Source: Pseudomonas syringae (GTDB lineage Bacteria; Pseudomonadota; Gammaproteobacteria; Pseudomonadales; Pseudomonadaceae). Taken from it: a stretch of 64,000 nt of DNA. Positions 1 through 8,649 of this stretch are shown one piece after another. Positions within the stretch are counted from its first letter, which is position 1; every line of letters begins with the position of its first letter. The stretch lies in the NCBI RefSeq assembly GCF_023278085.1, contig NZ_CP066265.1, forward strand, positions 4,048,001 through 4,112,000, given 5' to 3'. The notes beneath the pieces were generated by a model. That model was given only the letters and a program-made list of their open reading frames with translations. It searched no databases and was not told the origin of the DNA. Made by a program: the position numbers and the translations under genes.

Positions 1-141
1 CCTATATGGGTATAGTGCCACTGCAACGAGTGTTCAGAGCATGAAGTCCGAACGACAGCATCTGCTGTCCAAATGGCACTGCGTCATGCAGTGTTTGGTC
101 AGAGCCGCGCTCAATCACAGGATCACTCGACGGGAAATCAG

Positions 142-1401
142 ATGACCTCATCCAGTCAGCGTCTGGCCTTGCTCGAAGCCGTTGTCGAGCAGTCATTCAA
201 CGCCGTATTGATCACCGATGCCGACTTGACAGATGGCGGCCCGTTCATCGTCTACGTCAATCCGGCGTTTTGCGCGATGACAGGTTATGCCGCAGAGGAT
301 CTGATCGGCGCGTCACCGAAGATTCTGCAGGGACCGGATACCGACCCTCAGCTCATTGCGCGAATGCGCCAATGTTTGAGCGAAAACCTGTTCTTCGAAG
401 GGTCGACGATCAACTACCGCGCAGACGGAAGCCCGTATGCAGTCGAGTGGAAAATCTCACCCGTACGCGACGAAGCGGGCGCCGTTTGCAACTTCGTGTC
501 GGTCCAGCAGAACATCAGCCCGCGCATTCGTGCCGAACGCGAGCAGCACCTGCTGGCCCAGGCGCTGAACGCGGCGCTTGATCCGATCATCATCACCGAC
601 CGCAATTCGGACACTGTGTTTGTCAACGAAGCCTTCCAGAACATGACCGGTTACAGCGCAAGCGAGATCGTCGGTCAAAACCCGGGGATGCTGCGTTCGG
701 GCAAACACGACGACACCTTTTACGCGCAGTTTAAAGAGACGCTGGCGAGCGGCGAGCCGTTTCGTACTACATTCATCAACAAGCGCAAGGACGGTTCTCT
801 TTTCTACGCAGAGCACAGTATTTCCCCGCTCCGCGACCTGCAGGGGAAAATCACCCATTACGTGAGCATCAGCCCGGACGTCACTACACGGATGGGGCGC
901 GAACAGCAATTGCTGGAGTTCGCCCACAGCGATCCACTGACCGGACTGGACAATCGCAGGGCTGCCGAACATACGCTGGAGCGTCTGATCAATGCGGCTC
1001 GCATATCCAATCGCCCATTCAGCCTCATTATTTGCGATATCGACCACTTCAAACGCGTCAACGACCGCTACGGCCATCCCGCCGGCGACAGCGTATTGAA
1101 AAGTGTCGCGGCCATCCTCAAACATCAGGTTCGGCTGTTCGACGTCGCTGCGCGTTGGGGAGGTGAAGAGTTTCTGGTGCTTGTGGCCGACAGTTCGCTG
1201 AACCAGGCTGCCGAGCTGGCCGACCGTTTGCGCAAGGGTGTTGCCAGTCTGGATCTGACGGAAACCGGCTCCATCACGATGTCGCTGGGCGTCGCGGAAC
1301 TCGGGTCAGGGGAAACCGCAGCGAGCCTTATTCAACGCGCAGACAAGGCGCTTTATCAAGCCAAGCGCCTCGGGCGTAACCGGGTAGAACGCGCACGCTG
1401 A
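142..1401 (+). CDS. PAS-PAS-GGDEF diguanylate cyclase
   Basis: This probably makes the second messenger cyclic di-GMP from two GTP in response to a signal sensed by PAS domains. The 419-residue protein has two PAS domains (about residues 15-125 and 140-250, each with an NxxFxxMTGY-type core) and a C-terminal GGDEF domain (about 255-419). The active-site loop is GGEEF (340-344). An RLFD inhibitory site (331-334) sits exactly five residues before it, so the enzyme should be catalytically competent and product-inhibited. No EAL domain and no membrane segment are present, so it is probably cytoplasmic. I chose the ATG at 142 because PAS homology begins just after it; the frame stays open to an ATG at 73. 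Its signal is unknown. Confidence 0.85.
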   Translation: MTSSSQRLALLEAVVEQSFNAVLITDADLTDGGPFIVYVNPAFCAMTGYAAEDLIGASPKILQGPDTDPQLIARMRQCLSENLFFEGSTINYRADGSPYAVEWKISPVRDEAGAVCNFVSVQQNISPRIRAEREQHLLAQALNAALDPIIITDRNSDTVFVNEAFQNMTGYSASEIVGQNPGMLRSGKHDDTFYAQFKETLASGEPFRTTFINKRKDGSLFYAEHSISPLRDLQGKITHYVSISPDVTTRMGREQQLLEFAHSDPLTGLDNRRAAEHTLERLINAARISNRPFSLIICDIDHFKRVNDRYGHPAGDSVLKSVAAILKHQVRLFDVAARWGGEEFLVLVADSSLNQAAELADRLRKGVASLDLTETGSITMSLGVAELGSGETAASLIQRADKALYQAKRLGRNRVERAR

Positions 1402-1436
1402 CCCGTCAGCTCATGCGAGGCCATCGGGCGCGGTTG

Positions 1437-2453
1437 TCAGGGCCGACTGCCTTTGACCAGCGTCGGTATTCTCAACACCTTGTTCGCCGCAGTGATGTAC
1501 ACCCAATGCTGCGAACCGGTCGAACAAAATGTCAGGTTGCCGGTGTCTTTAGCAGCAATCAGCAATTTGCCCAGCAGCTCGCCCTTGGCGGAAAACACCT
1601 GGACGCCCTCTTTGCTGCCGCTCCAGACATTGCCCTGTGCATCGACCTTGACGCCATCCGGAATGCCTGGCGAGACCTCGACAAACACTCGGCCTTTGCT
1701 CAACGTGCCATTGTCCACCTGATACACCATGATTCGATGGGCCAGCTTCGGGCTCTTGAAATCATGTGCCAATTGCGAATCGGCCACGTACAACAAACGC
1801 TGATCGGGTGAAAACGCCAGACCGTTGGGCGAATGAAGCCCTGGGGTATCAATCCTGATCAGTTCGTCTCGCTGCGGGTCATAGCGATAGAGATACTCAC
1901 CGTCCTGCTCTGGTTTTCCGCCATAACTCTCCGCCTTGTTCAGCACGCCAAAGGTCGGATCACTGAACCAGATGTTGCCGCTGTCATCGACGACAACATC
2001 GTTCGGACTGTTCAGGCGCTTGCCCTGATATTTGGCGACCAGCGTGCGCCATTGACCGTCGGCCTCCTGGCGCACGATGGCGCGCTCGCCGTGGGAAGCC
2101 GCGATGACGCGCCCTTCGGCATCCCGTGCATGCCCATTCTGGTAATGAGCAGGATCAAGCCAGGTGGTGACGCCGTCACTTTCCTTCCAGCTCATGACCT
2201 TGTTCGCCTTTACATCGCTCCAGATCAATCGCCCATCAGGCAGGCACAGCGGGCCTTCTGCCCATTGCGCATCGGCAGTCAGCACCTGCGCCTTGGCACC
2301 GGGCGCGATCAGCTTCGCAAAACGGGCGCTGTTGTCCACGATCGAAATCGGCGACGCCGGTTCCGATGCCTGCGCCGCACTGGCAAACAGAAACGCACTA
2401 CCCAATAGCAGTGCGGAGGTTTTTTTGCCGGGTCGACCAAAGACTCTATTCAT
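1437..2453 (-). CDS. Secreted SMP-30/gluconolactonase-like protein
   Basis: A 338-residue protein with an N-terminal signal peptide (charged start, hydrophobic LLLGSAFLFASAAQA, cleavage near residue 29), so it is exported. The body fits the SMP-30/gluconolactonase/LRE six-bladed propeller, with motifs such as WAEGPLCLPDGRLIWSD, NSPNDVVVDDSGNIWFSDP and SPNGLAFSPD, which carry the Glu, Asn and Asp residues that bind the divalent metal in the family. It probably hydrolyses a sugar lactone or related ester in the periplasm; the substrate cannot be read from sequence. It lies 15 bp downstream of the cupin gene on the same strand, so the two are probably co-transcribed. Confidence 0.8.
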   Translation of the reverse strand: MNRVFGRPGKKTSALLLGSAFLFASAAQASEPASPISIVDNSARFAKLIAPGAKAQVLTADAQWAEGPLCLPDGRLIWSDVKANKVMSWKESDGVTTWLDPAHYQNGHARDAEGRVIAASHGERAIVRQEADGQWRTLVAKYQGKRLNSPNDVVVDDSGNIWFSDPTFGVLNKAESYGGKPEQDGEYLYRYDPQRDELIRIDTPGLHSPNGLAFSPDQRLLYVADSQLAHDFKSPKLAHRIMVYQVDNGTLSKGRVFVEVSPGIPDGVKVDAQGNVWSGSKEGVQVFSAKGELLGKLLIAAKDTGNLTFCSTGSQHWVYITAANKVLRIPTLVKGSRP

Positions 2454-2468
2454 ACAGGTGTCCTGATA

Positions 2469-3038
2469 TCAATACGCACACGCGCCACGAGTACGTTTGG
2501 CAGCAGCTTCAGGCTTGAGTTTCACGATCAGTTGCACGTTAGGCTGATCACCCACGGTGCGACTGAGATGCCCTACCCGATCATCGTCAGGACGCGCTCT
2601 GGCATTGCTGTCGGCGTTGAACTGCATCTCTCCCGGCCCCTGAACCAGGACCGTGCCATCGGTCGTTTCCACCGACCATTGCCCCTGAAGCGTGATGACC
2701 CACTGCGGGCCGGGGGCATGATGCCAGCTGCCTACATAACCTGGCGGCAGAACGGCGTAGGCAATGCTCTCGATCTCGTCGGGCGACACGCCGATCCACT
2801 GCGGCTCGGCTGGCGGTGCATAGCTTTTGAATTCAAGCCCTTCGATCCGGCAATGGTCGACATGCGTCGCGCCCTGTTCGTCTGCCCATACGGTGGCGTA
2901 TTTGACGGGTGGCTGAAGCTTGCCATTGCTGGTGGTGCTTTGCGAAGAAGTGCCTGGCACCGAGGTGACGGCGGCAATGGCGCTGTTTGCCATGCATGTA
3001 ACAACGCCGGTAAGTGCGAGGGCGAAAAGCGCTTTCAT
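2469..3038 (-). CDS. Secreted cupin-domain protein
   Basis: A 189-residue protein with a clear Sec signal peptide (MKALFALALTGVVTCMANSA, cleavage after AIA). The mature part is a single cupin barrel: a segment with the histidine pair SWHHAPGPQW, followed by a Gly-rich strand GEMQFNADSNARARPDDD. The first histidines fit cupin metal ligands, but the second metal motif is weak, so whether it is an enzyme or a binding protein is open. It precedes the SMP-30-like gene by 15 bp, which suggests a two-gene operon of exported sugar-acid or lactone-handling proteins. The product has four cysteines in or near the mature chain and ends in RGACAY. Confidence 0.65.
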   Translation of the reverse strand: MKALFALALTGVVTCMANSAIAAVTSVPGTSSQSTTSNGKLQPPVKYATVWADEQGATHVDHCRIEGLEFKSYAPPAEPQWIGVSPDEIESIAYAVLPPGYVGSWHHAPGPQWVITLQGQWSVETTDGTVLVQGPGEMQFNADSNARARPDDDRVGHLSRTVGDQPNVQLIVKLKPEAAAKRTRGACAY

Positions 3039-3151
3039 TGGTAATCCTTATTCACAAAAAGCCGGACGCTAAAGACCCTTCGGCCCTGCCATGTCGGCTC
3101 AGATCATCCGTCATTAAAGGACCCGCCATGACGGCAGGCCCTGATGACGCA

Positions 3152-4891
3152 TTACAATTTCGGCAACTGACCGATACGACTCATCATTTCGGTCACGACT
3201 TGCAGGTCCAGCAGGAATTGCCCGGTGGTCTTGAACTCGCTATCGGTGTGCCCGGTGTATTTGACGTCCGGTCTGGCCAGACCGAACTGCACACCGTTAG
3301 GCAATTCATGAACCGACGTAGCACCGGCCGATGTACCGAACTTGTGCTCCATGCCCAGATTCTCGCTGGCGACAGCCAACAGCGCCTTGACCCACTCACC
3401 CTCGGGGTTGCGGTACATCGGCTCGGCAATGGAGTAATCGAACGCTGGCTTGATAGCGGTTTTCTTGCTCCAGGTCGCCAGTTTGTCGGCAATCTCAGAC
3501 TTCAGCACTTCGGGAGACTTGCCCTTGGGCACGCGCAGATTGACGGCCAGCTTGAAGACGTTGTTATCCAGCGCAACGTAGGTCAGCGATGCGGTCAGCG
3601 GGCCCATGAACGAGTCGGAGAAACCAATGCCCAGTTTGCTGCCCAGGTAATCCAGCCCCCAATTGTCCGCGGCATATCGCGCAGCGTCAGTGATGTGGTT
3701 GTGCTTGAGCGGGACTTTGCCATCCAGGCCGTTGATGAAGTCCAGCATGCGCGCAACCGGGTTGACGCCGGACTCAGGGTCGGATGAGTGTGCGGAAACG
3801 CCGGTAATTGTCAGTTTGACGTCTTTGCCCTCGACCTTGGCAGCCACCTCGAAATTGCCGCCATTGCGCTTAACGTAATCAGCACCGGCCTGTTGCAGGC
3901 TCGCTGCCAACTCTGCGGGCTTGTCCGTCACCAGCGTGGCAACCGACTTCGACGGGATCTGGTTAGTGGCCATGCCGCCGGTCATCGAGGTGACTTCCGC
4001 GCCCTCGCCTTCAGCCGCCCTTCGGGCAAAGCTGGCCATGACGGTGCCATAGCCTTTCTCGGCAATCACCACCGGGTAGCTGCCGTCCAGCGCCAGATTG
4101 TAGTTGGGCGTCGGGTTGCGTTCGAAGTAGTAAGGTATGGCGTCGCCAGCGGTTTCTTCAGTCGTGTCTATCAGCAACTTGAAGTTTCTGGCCAGCGGCA
4201 GCTTCTCTTCCTTGATCACCTTCATGGCATACAGCGATACCACGATGCCGTTTTTGTCATCTTCGGTGCCACGGCCGTACATACGGTCACCGATCAATGT
4301 GACCTTGAACGGGTCCAGTTTGGTGCCATCCGGCAGAACCCAGTTTTCCGGCGTGACAGGCACTACATCGGCATGAACATGAATGCCCACAACTTCATCA
4401 CCGGCGCCATCCAGGGATATTTCGTAGACGCGGTTATCGACGTTGCGGAACTTCAAGTTGAAGCTTTCGGCAAGGCGCTTGATCGTGTCGGCAATCTTGA
4501 TGAATTCCGGGTTGTCATGCTGCGCAACGCCCTCCACCCGAACGGTTGGAATCGCCACCAATTCGCGCAAGGTTTCCGTGGCCGCACTGCCGTATTTCAG
4601 ACGGGTATAAAGACCGAGCAAACGATAGACCTCGTTTTGCTGCTCTGCGGAAAGCTTTTTGTTATCGAGAAACGCCTCGATCGCAGGCTCCAGGTTTGCG
4701 CCTTTGGCAACATAGCTTTTACCCAGGCCAGACAGGAACTGCCTGAAATCGGTCAGCGATGTATCACTGAATGTCTTGAGGATTGCCGCGCTCTGTTGCT
4801 CGGTGATGTTGGCCTGGGCTGCGCTGGTAAAGGCTGAAAGGCTGGCCAGCATCAGCGTCGTCGCGGCCAGTTTTTTAAGTGCAAAGTTCAT
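3152..4891 (-). CDS. Periplasmic M20-family dipeptidase
   Basis: A 579-residue metallopeptidase of the M20/PepV-like group, expected to cleave dipeptides or small peptides outside the cytoplasm. A signal peptide covers about residues 1-28 (LKKLAATTLMLASLSAFTSAAQA). The two-zinc site is visible in order: HVHADVVP (His and Asp), GRGTEDDKNG (bridging Asp), TTEETAGD (catalytic and metal Glu) and, near the C-terminus, TGHTDSEF (metal His). The central dimerisation region contains GVSAHSSDPESGVNP. The ATG at 4891 gives a clean signal peptide and has AGGGA about 12 bp upstream; an in-frame ATG at 4903 would add four residues but has almost no spacer after that AGGGA. It stands alone, 113 bp from the cupin gene. 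Confidence 0.85.
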   Translation of the reverse strand: MNFALKKLAATTLMLASLSAFTSAAQANITEQQSAAILKTFSDTSLTDFRQFLSGLGKSYVAKGANLEPAIEAFLDNKKLSAEQQNEVYRLLGLYTRLKYGSAATETLRELVAIPTVRVEGVAQHDNPEFIKIADTIKRLAESFNLKFRNVDNRVYEISLDGAGDEVVGIHVHADVVPVTPENWVLPDGTKLDPFKVTLIGDRMYGRGTEDDKNGIVVSLYAMKVIKEEKLPLARNFKLLIDTTEETAGDAIPYYFERNPTPNYNLALDGSYPVVIAEKGYGTVMASFARRAAEGEGAEVTSMTGGMATNQIPSKSVATLVTDKPAELAASLQQAGADYVKRNGGNFEVAAKVEGKDVKLTITGVSAHSSDPESGVNPVARMLDFINGLDGKVPLKHNHITDAARYAADNWGLDYLGSKLGIGFSDSFMGPLTASLTYVALDNNVFKLAVNLRVPKGKSPEVLKSEIADKLATWSKKTAIKPAFDYSIAEPMYRNPEGEWVKALLAVASENLGMEHKFGTSAGATSVHELPNGVQFGLARPDVKYTGHTDSEFKTTGQFLLDLQVVTEMMSRIGQLPKL

Positions 4892-5224
4892 GGTGGTGGG
4901 CATTCCCTGGCAAAAGTCTTGAAGAAATCTGATCGTTTGATCAGCAAGCCTTCAAACTTACACCACGAAACAATGATGCGGAAACCCCGTGTTGAAAACC
5001 TGCGCGCCGCTATTCGGCCAATGACTTCAATAAAGTGTGACGACTCCAGGGACCGCAATAGCCGGGAATGTGCCCTATCAACTCATATCCGCACCGTGCG
5101 ATTGGAGATGCGCAAGCCATACAGGCGCCAACTGCCTGATCAAATCAATGGAATTCCATCATCCCTGGCGACTCCCAACAGTGACCGGCAAATAGCCAGA
5201 ACTAATGTCGACAGAGGAACGCCC
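4892..5224. other. Intergenic region between dipeptidase and DUF2945 gene
   Basis: This 333-bp stretch separates two divergent genes and must hold both promoters. A small perfect hairpin, CTGATC-GTTT-GATCAG, lies at 4929-4944, about 40 bp upstream of the dipeptidase start, and could be an operator half or simply chance. One frame stays open through the region into the downstream small gene but lacks coding character. I see no other convincing element. Confidence 0.4.
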
Positions 5225-5434
5225 ATGACCACTTCATTCAACGTTGGCGACGCTGTGCGCTGGAACTCCGAGGCAGGCGAGATACACGGCAGGATCACTA
5301 ACGTACACACCAAGGACGTCGAGTTCATGGGCAAGCACAGGCCGGCCTCGAAAGACGCGCCGCAGTATGAGGTGAAGAGCAACAAGACCGGCCGTTCAGC
5401 TTTGCATCATGAAGACGCTCTTAAACCGGCTTGA
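5225..5434 (+). CDS. DUF2945/hypervirulence-associated TUDOR-like small protein
   Basis: A 69-residue soluble protein of the DUF2945 type, which carries a small TUDOR-like beta barrel. The signature is visible: FNVGDAVRWNSEAGEIHGRI at the N-terminus, then VEFMGKHRPASKDAPQYEVKS and a C-terminal HHEDALKP. Its biochemical role is not established. The frame is open for a further 100 codons upstream, but homology begins at this ATG, which has an AGAGGA-type ribosome site about 8 bp before it. It is a single gene lying 175 bp before the carbonic anhydrase on the same strand; no functional link is evident. Confidence 0.75.
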   Translation: MTTSFNVGDAVRWNSEAGEIHGRITNVHTKDVEFMGKHRPASKDAPQYEVKSNKTGRSALHHEDALKPA

Positions 5435-5609
5435 CCGTGCGCTACTGCTCACGTCAAGCGCTCTGCTCGTGGCGTTATCAAGGACAGTATCGAAATAAAT
5501 ACAATTGGAAATGAAATTCCGGTGGCTGTATGAAGTGCACAGGTCCCGCATCAGCGCAGTCTGGGCGGAATAGACCTCTCTCCGACAGTTAACAAGCCCG
5601 AGGCTTCTT

Positions 5610-6329
5610 ATGAATTCGTCCCTGTCCCGCCGCAAAATTCTCCAGTGTGCCTGCTGCCTTCCGGTGGCTGCAGCGCTGATGGAATTTCCTTCCATTGCCA
5701 ATGCCGCTGCGCCGACCTCCCCTCGCACCACATTGACTGCCGATCAGGCGCTCAAAGCACTGCGTGACGGTAATGATGCGTTCATGACAGACAAGGTCAT
5801 CAAAGTGGAGAGCGACCGTGACCGGCGTCTGGAAATTGCCAAAGGCCAGACGCCGTTCTGCATTCTGATCTCCTGCTCGGACTCACGCGTACCTCCTGAG
5901 CTGTTGTTTGGCCGTGGTCTGGGTGAACTGTTCATCGTACGTAACGCGGGCAACACTGTGGATACCGCAGCACTGGGCTCGATTGAATATGGCGTCAGCC
6001 AGTTGGGTGTGCCGCTGGTGGTGGTGATGGGGCACGAGAAATGCGGTGCGGTAGCGGCTGCAGTGTCGGTGGTCGAAGACAACACGGTTTACCCGGGCGC
6101 GATAGGCCAGATGATCGAACCTATTTTGCCTGCGGTGTTGACGGCCAAATCCAGAAAAGGCGCAAGCCTGCTGGAGGATTCGGTCAAGGCCAACGTTCAG
6201 CGCACCGTCGCGCGCTTGCGCACGGCTTCCGAGCCGACCCTGATGAACCCGATCAAGGAGGGCAAGGTCAAGATCGTCGGCGCTTATTACAGCCTGGAAA
6301 ACGGCAAGGTCGATTTCTTCGACGTTTAA
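5610..6329 (+). CDS. Tat-signal beta-class carbonic anhydrase
   Basis: A 239-residue zinc enzyme interconverting CO2 and bicarbonate. The beta-class zinc site is complete: Cys89 in SCSDSR (with the Asp-Arg dyad) and His142/Cys145 in GHEKCGAV. The N-terminus MNSSLSRRKILQ is followed by a hydrophobic cysteine-rich stretch ending near SIANAA. SRRKIL fits a twin-arginine export signal, so the protein is probably exported folded to the periplasm. That differs from housekeeping cytoplasmic beta enzymes. The three cysteines at 13, 15 and 16 of the signal are unusual, but I see no proper lipobox. It is convergent with sodC, with a terminator hairpin between them. Confidence 0.85.
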   Translation: MNSSLSRRKILQCACCLPVAAALMEFPSIANAAAPTSPRTTLTADQALKALRDGNDAFMTDKVIKVESDRDRRLEIAKGQTPFCILISCSDSRVPPELLFGRGLGELFIVRNAGNTVDTAALGSIEYGVSQLGVPLVVVMGHEKCGAVAAAVSVVEDNTVYPGAIGQMIEPILPAVLTAKSRKGASLLEDSVKANVQRTVARLRTASEPTLMNPIKEGKVKIVGAYYSLENGKVDFFDV

Positions 6330-6333
6330 GCCG

Positions 6334-6367
6334 AAAAACATCCAGCGCATGGACTGCGCTGGTGTTT
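6334..6367. terminator. Bidirectional terminator between carbonic anhydrase and sodC
   Basis: A hairpin of CCAGCGCA (6342-6349), loop TGGAC and TGCGCTGG (6355-6362), flanked by an A-rich run on the left and GTGTTT on the right. It lies between two convergent genes and can serve both, although the T tracts are short. Confidence 0.65.
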
Positions 6368-6381
6368 CTGCAGAACAGGTA

Positions 6382-6900
6382 TCAGATCACACCGCAAGCC
6401 GCGCGATCACCACCACCGCCCAATGGCTTGGGCATATCAGCATGGTTGTCGCCGCCCGCGTGGACCATTAGCGCGTGGCCTTTGATCTCGGACAGCTTCT
6501 TCAGGCGCGGCGCCAGTACCGGATAGTCCGCTTTGCCGTCGGCCGTGACGTACAACGCAGGCAGGTCGCCCAAGTGGCCATCTGCGTAAGGGCCGAGGTG
6601 CTTGCCGGTCTTGGCCGGGTCGAAGTGCCCGCCTGCTGCCAGCGCTGCAACCTTGACGCCGTCCTTGGTGCCCGCTTCGCAACTGCCGTTTTCGTGCACA
6701 TGAAAACCATGGATGCCCGCAGGCAGGCCCGTCAGTTTCGGGGTGAACAGCAAGCCGTAGTCGGTCTCGCTGACGGTCACGCTGCCGATGGATTTGGGCG
6801 CGCCGTCAGCGCTGACCATATTGATCGGTACATCCAGTGATGCTGCCTGAGCACTGATGGAAAAAGCGCCGAGCAGGCCTAGCCATAGATGAGTTTTCAT
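6382..6900 (-). CDS. sodC: Periplasmic Cu/Zn superoxide dismutase
   Basis: A 172-residue enzyme that dismutates superoxide to hydrogen peroxide and oxygen in the periplasm. A signal peptide ends near residue 20 (ISAQAA). The copper/zinc site is clear: [11 protein letters not shown] (two copper His and the first disulfide Cys), [23 protein letters not shown] (zinc His and Asp ligands) and [11 protein letters not shown] (final copper His), with the partner cysteine in RAACGVI at the C-terminus. I chose the ATG at 6900 because the longer frame needs a TTG. It is monocistronic, with 230 bp of upstream DNA before the next gene. Confidence 0.93.
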   Translation of the reverse strand: MKTHLWLGLLGAFSISAQAASLDVPINMVSADGAPKSIGSVTVSETDYGLLFTPKLTGLPAGIHGFHVHENGSCEAGTKDGVKVAALAAGGHFDPAKTGKHLGPYADGHLGDLPALYVTADGKADYPVLAPRLKKLSEIKGHALMVHAGGDNHADMPKPLGGGGDRAACGVI

Positions 6901-7077
6901 AAGTATCAATGCGTCCCTGGTCTGTTAATCAGATTGGACGTCGCCTTGGGCAGCGTGCCTGAGCGCGCTGCACAACGTCCGCGATGTCACAGGAGATGTG
7001 ACCACGGCCAAGCGGGTTTGGGTGCAAAAAAAATGCGATTGGATCGCTGGGAATTGATGCAAAACGTCACAACCGGA

Positions 7078-7099
7078 GTGCCGACACGCGTGTCGACAC
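7078..7099. repeat. 22-bp near-perfect palindrome downstream of the oxidoreductase
   Basis: CGACACGCGTGTCG at 7082-7095 is a perfect 14-bp palindrome. It extends outward with one mismatched pair to GTG and CAC at 7078-7080 and 7097-7099. It lies 32 bp past the stop codon of the minus-strand oxidoreductase and about 180 bp upstream of sodC. No T tract follows, so it may be a protein site rather than a terminator. Confidence 0.5.
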
Positions 7100-7130
7100 C
7101 CCGGCGAAACAGCGACTCAAGAAGCAGGAA

Positions 7131-8141
7131 TCAGATATCCAGGCAGATCTTGCCGAAGTGCTGATTGGTTTCCTGATACTTGAACGCGGCCACGATGTCG
7201 GTCATCGGGAACGAACGGTCCATGACCGGACGCAGGCCGTTGGCGTCGATCGCGCGGATCATGTCCTGTTGCTGGGTGCGGCTGCCGACCAGCACGCCCT
7301 GCATGCGCAGTTGCTTGACCAGCGCCGGCACGAATTCCAGTTGACCGGCGACACCGCTCAGAATACCGATGACCGAAATATGGCCGCCCACTCGCGCAGC
7401 GTTCATGGAGTGCTGCAGGGTCGATGGGCCGCCGACGTCGATGATGTGGTCAACACCGCGCCCGCCGGTCAGCTTGCGGGCAGTCTCGCCCCAGTTACTG
7501 TCCTTGCGGTAGTTGATCAAATGGTCAGCACCCATGGCCTGCAGACGCTCCAGTTTTTCATCACTGGATGAAGTAGCGATCACCGTAGCACCCACCATTT
7601 TGGCGAACTGCAAGGCGAAGATCGATACGCCGCCGGTGCCTTGGACCAGCACGGTATCACCGGCTTTCAGCGAATCATCGACCATCAGCGCGCGCCAGGC
7701 GGTAAGGCCGGCAGTGGTCAGGGTAGAGGCCTCGGCATGGCTGTAGCCCAGTGGCGCACGGGTAAACGAAGTTGCCCGGGCAGTGACCTGCTCACGCGCA
7801 TAACCATCGACGCCATCCCCCGGCACCGTGACAAAACCTTCAACCAGCGGCTCGCCGCTGATCCACTCCGGGAAGAACGTGCTGACCACGGAGTCGCCCA
7901 CTTTGAACTCGCTGACGCCCTCGCCTACGGCGGTGACAACACCTGCGCCATCGGCCATGGGAATGCGCTGTTCAGTCGGTGCCCACATGCCGGTGACAAC
8001 GGCGAAGTCATGATAGTTGAGCGAGTTGGCATGCAGACGCACGGTGATTTCACCGGTTTTCGGTGCCAGCACGTCGCTTTCGCCAACGCTGACCCGATCG
8101 TAGCCGCCGCCGGCCTGCACGTAGATGGTGGTATTGCTCAT
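7131..8141 (-). CDS. Zinc-independent quinone-oxidoreductase-like MDR dehydrogenase
   Basis: A 336-residue medium-chain dehydrogenase/reductase, probably NADPH-dependent and acting on a quinone, enone or aldehyde. The N-terminal GroES-like fold (about 1-130) includes NSLNYHDFAVVTG and PMADGAGVV but lacks the Cys and Glu zinc ligands of true alcohol dehydrogenases. A Rossmann fold follows, with VLVQGTGGVSIFALQFAKMVGA. I chose the ATG at 8141, which has an AGGAGAT ribosome site; the longer frame begins with TTG. The gene lies downstream of an arsR-type gene, and the gap between them carries an inverted repeat that matches one in front of arsR, so it is probably derepressed by whatever that regulator senses. 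Confidence 0.85.
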   Translation of the reverse strand: MSNTTIYVQAGGGYDRVSVGESDVLAPKTGEITVRLHANSLNYHDFAVVTGMWAPTEQRIPMADGAGVVTAVGEGVSEFKVGDSVVSTFFPEWISGEPLVEGFVTVPGDGVDGYAREQVTARATSFTRAPLGYSHAEASTLTTAGLTAWRALMVDDSLKAGDTVLVQGTGGVSIFALQFAKMVGATVIATSSSDEKLERLQAMGADHLINYRKDSNWGETARKLTGGRGVDHIIDVGGPSTLQHSMNAARVGGHISVIGILSGVAGQLEFVPALVKQLRMQGVLVGSRTQQQDMIRAIDANGLRPVMDRSFPMTDIVAAFKYQETNQHFGKICLDI

Positions 8142-8162
8142 GGTCAATCTCCTATCAATTCA

Positions 8163-8186
8163 ACATTACGCAAAATGACGAAATGT
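8163..8186. promoter_or_regulatory. Probable ArsR-type operator in front of the oxidoreductase
   Basis: An inverted repeat, ACATTACG-N8-CGAAATGT (7 of 8 positions symmetrical), centred 33 bp upstream of the oxidoreductase start. The same half-sites with the same 8-bp spacer recur at 8502-8525 in front of the regulator gene. Duplication at both promoters of the pair strongly suggests a binding site for the encoded regulator. Confidence 0.7.
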
Positions 8187-8198
8187 ATAAGTAAAACT

Positions 8199-8495
8199 TC
8201 AGAGTTCTTTCTTGAGCCGATCGGCAAACCGGTCGATAGCCAGTTCGTCACGACGGAAGTAAGTCCATTTGCCTATTCTGGTCGCCTGAACCAGTCCGGC
8301 ACGTTGCAGGATAGCCAGGTGCGCAGACGCGGTGGACGCCGACAGGTTGGCCTTGGCCTGAATGTGCGACACGCACACGCCTATCGCCGGATCACCGTGG
8401 TCCTGGGGAGGGAAATGGGCTTGCGGATCTTTCAGCCACTCCATGATCAACATGCGAGTGTCATTCCCGACCGCTTTGATTTGCTCAAGAATCAT
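8199..8495 (-). CDS. ArsR-family winged-helix repressor
   Basis: A 98-residue transcriptional regulator with an ArsR-type winged helix. The recognition region reads LSASTASAHLAILQRAGLVQATRIGKWTYFRRDE. The typical metal-binding ELCVCDL motif is absent; a single CVSHIQ cysteine (about residue 44) lies in the equivalent region, so it may sense an electrophile, redox state or other small molecule rather than arsenite. It is followed after 57 bp by an MDR oxidoreductase, and matching inverted repeats flank its start and precede the oxidoreductase, which suggests autoregulation. The start codon is only 6 bp from the operator and has no strong ribosome site, so a very short leader is possible. Confidence 0.85.
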   Translation of the reverse strand: MILEQIKAVGNDTRMLIMEWLKDPQAHFPPQDHGDPAIGVCVSHIQAKANLSASTASAHLAILQRAGLVQATRIGKWTYFRRDELAIDRFADRLKKEL

Positions 8496-8501
8496 GGGGC
8501 A

Positions 8502-8525
8502 ACATTACGCTTTTTTACGAAATGT
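8502..8525. promoter_or_regulatory. Probable ArsR-type operator in front of the regulator gene
   Basis: ACATTACG-N8-CGAAATGT, the same half-sites and spacing as at 8163-8186, ending 6 bp before the regulator's start codon. Binding here would block transcription or translation start and give negative autoregulation. Confidence 0.7.
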
Positions 8526-8649
8526 TCAACCCCTTATTTGGAAACTACAGCTGGCACAGAACTTGATTGCCGCTTCACACCGGCATGCCAAATAACGCAC
8601 TCTGTCGGCACTTATAAAATCAAATGCACAGTCGCGAGCACCCCGCCTC

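Noticed and set aside
7078-7099. Palindrome as a rho-independent terminator
   Set aside because: There is no T tract on either side, so I list it as a palindrome only.
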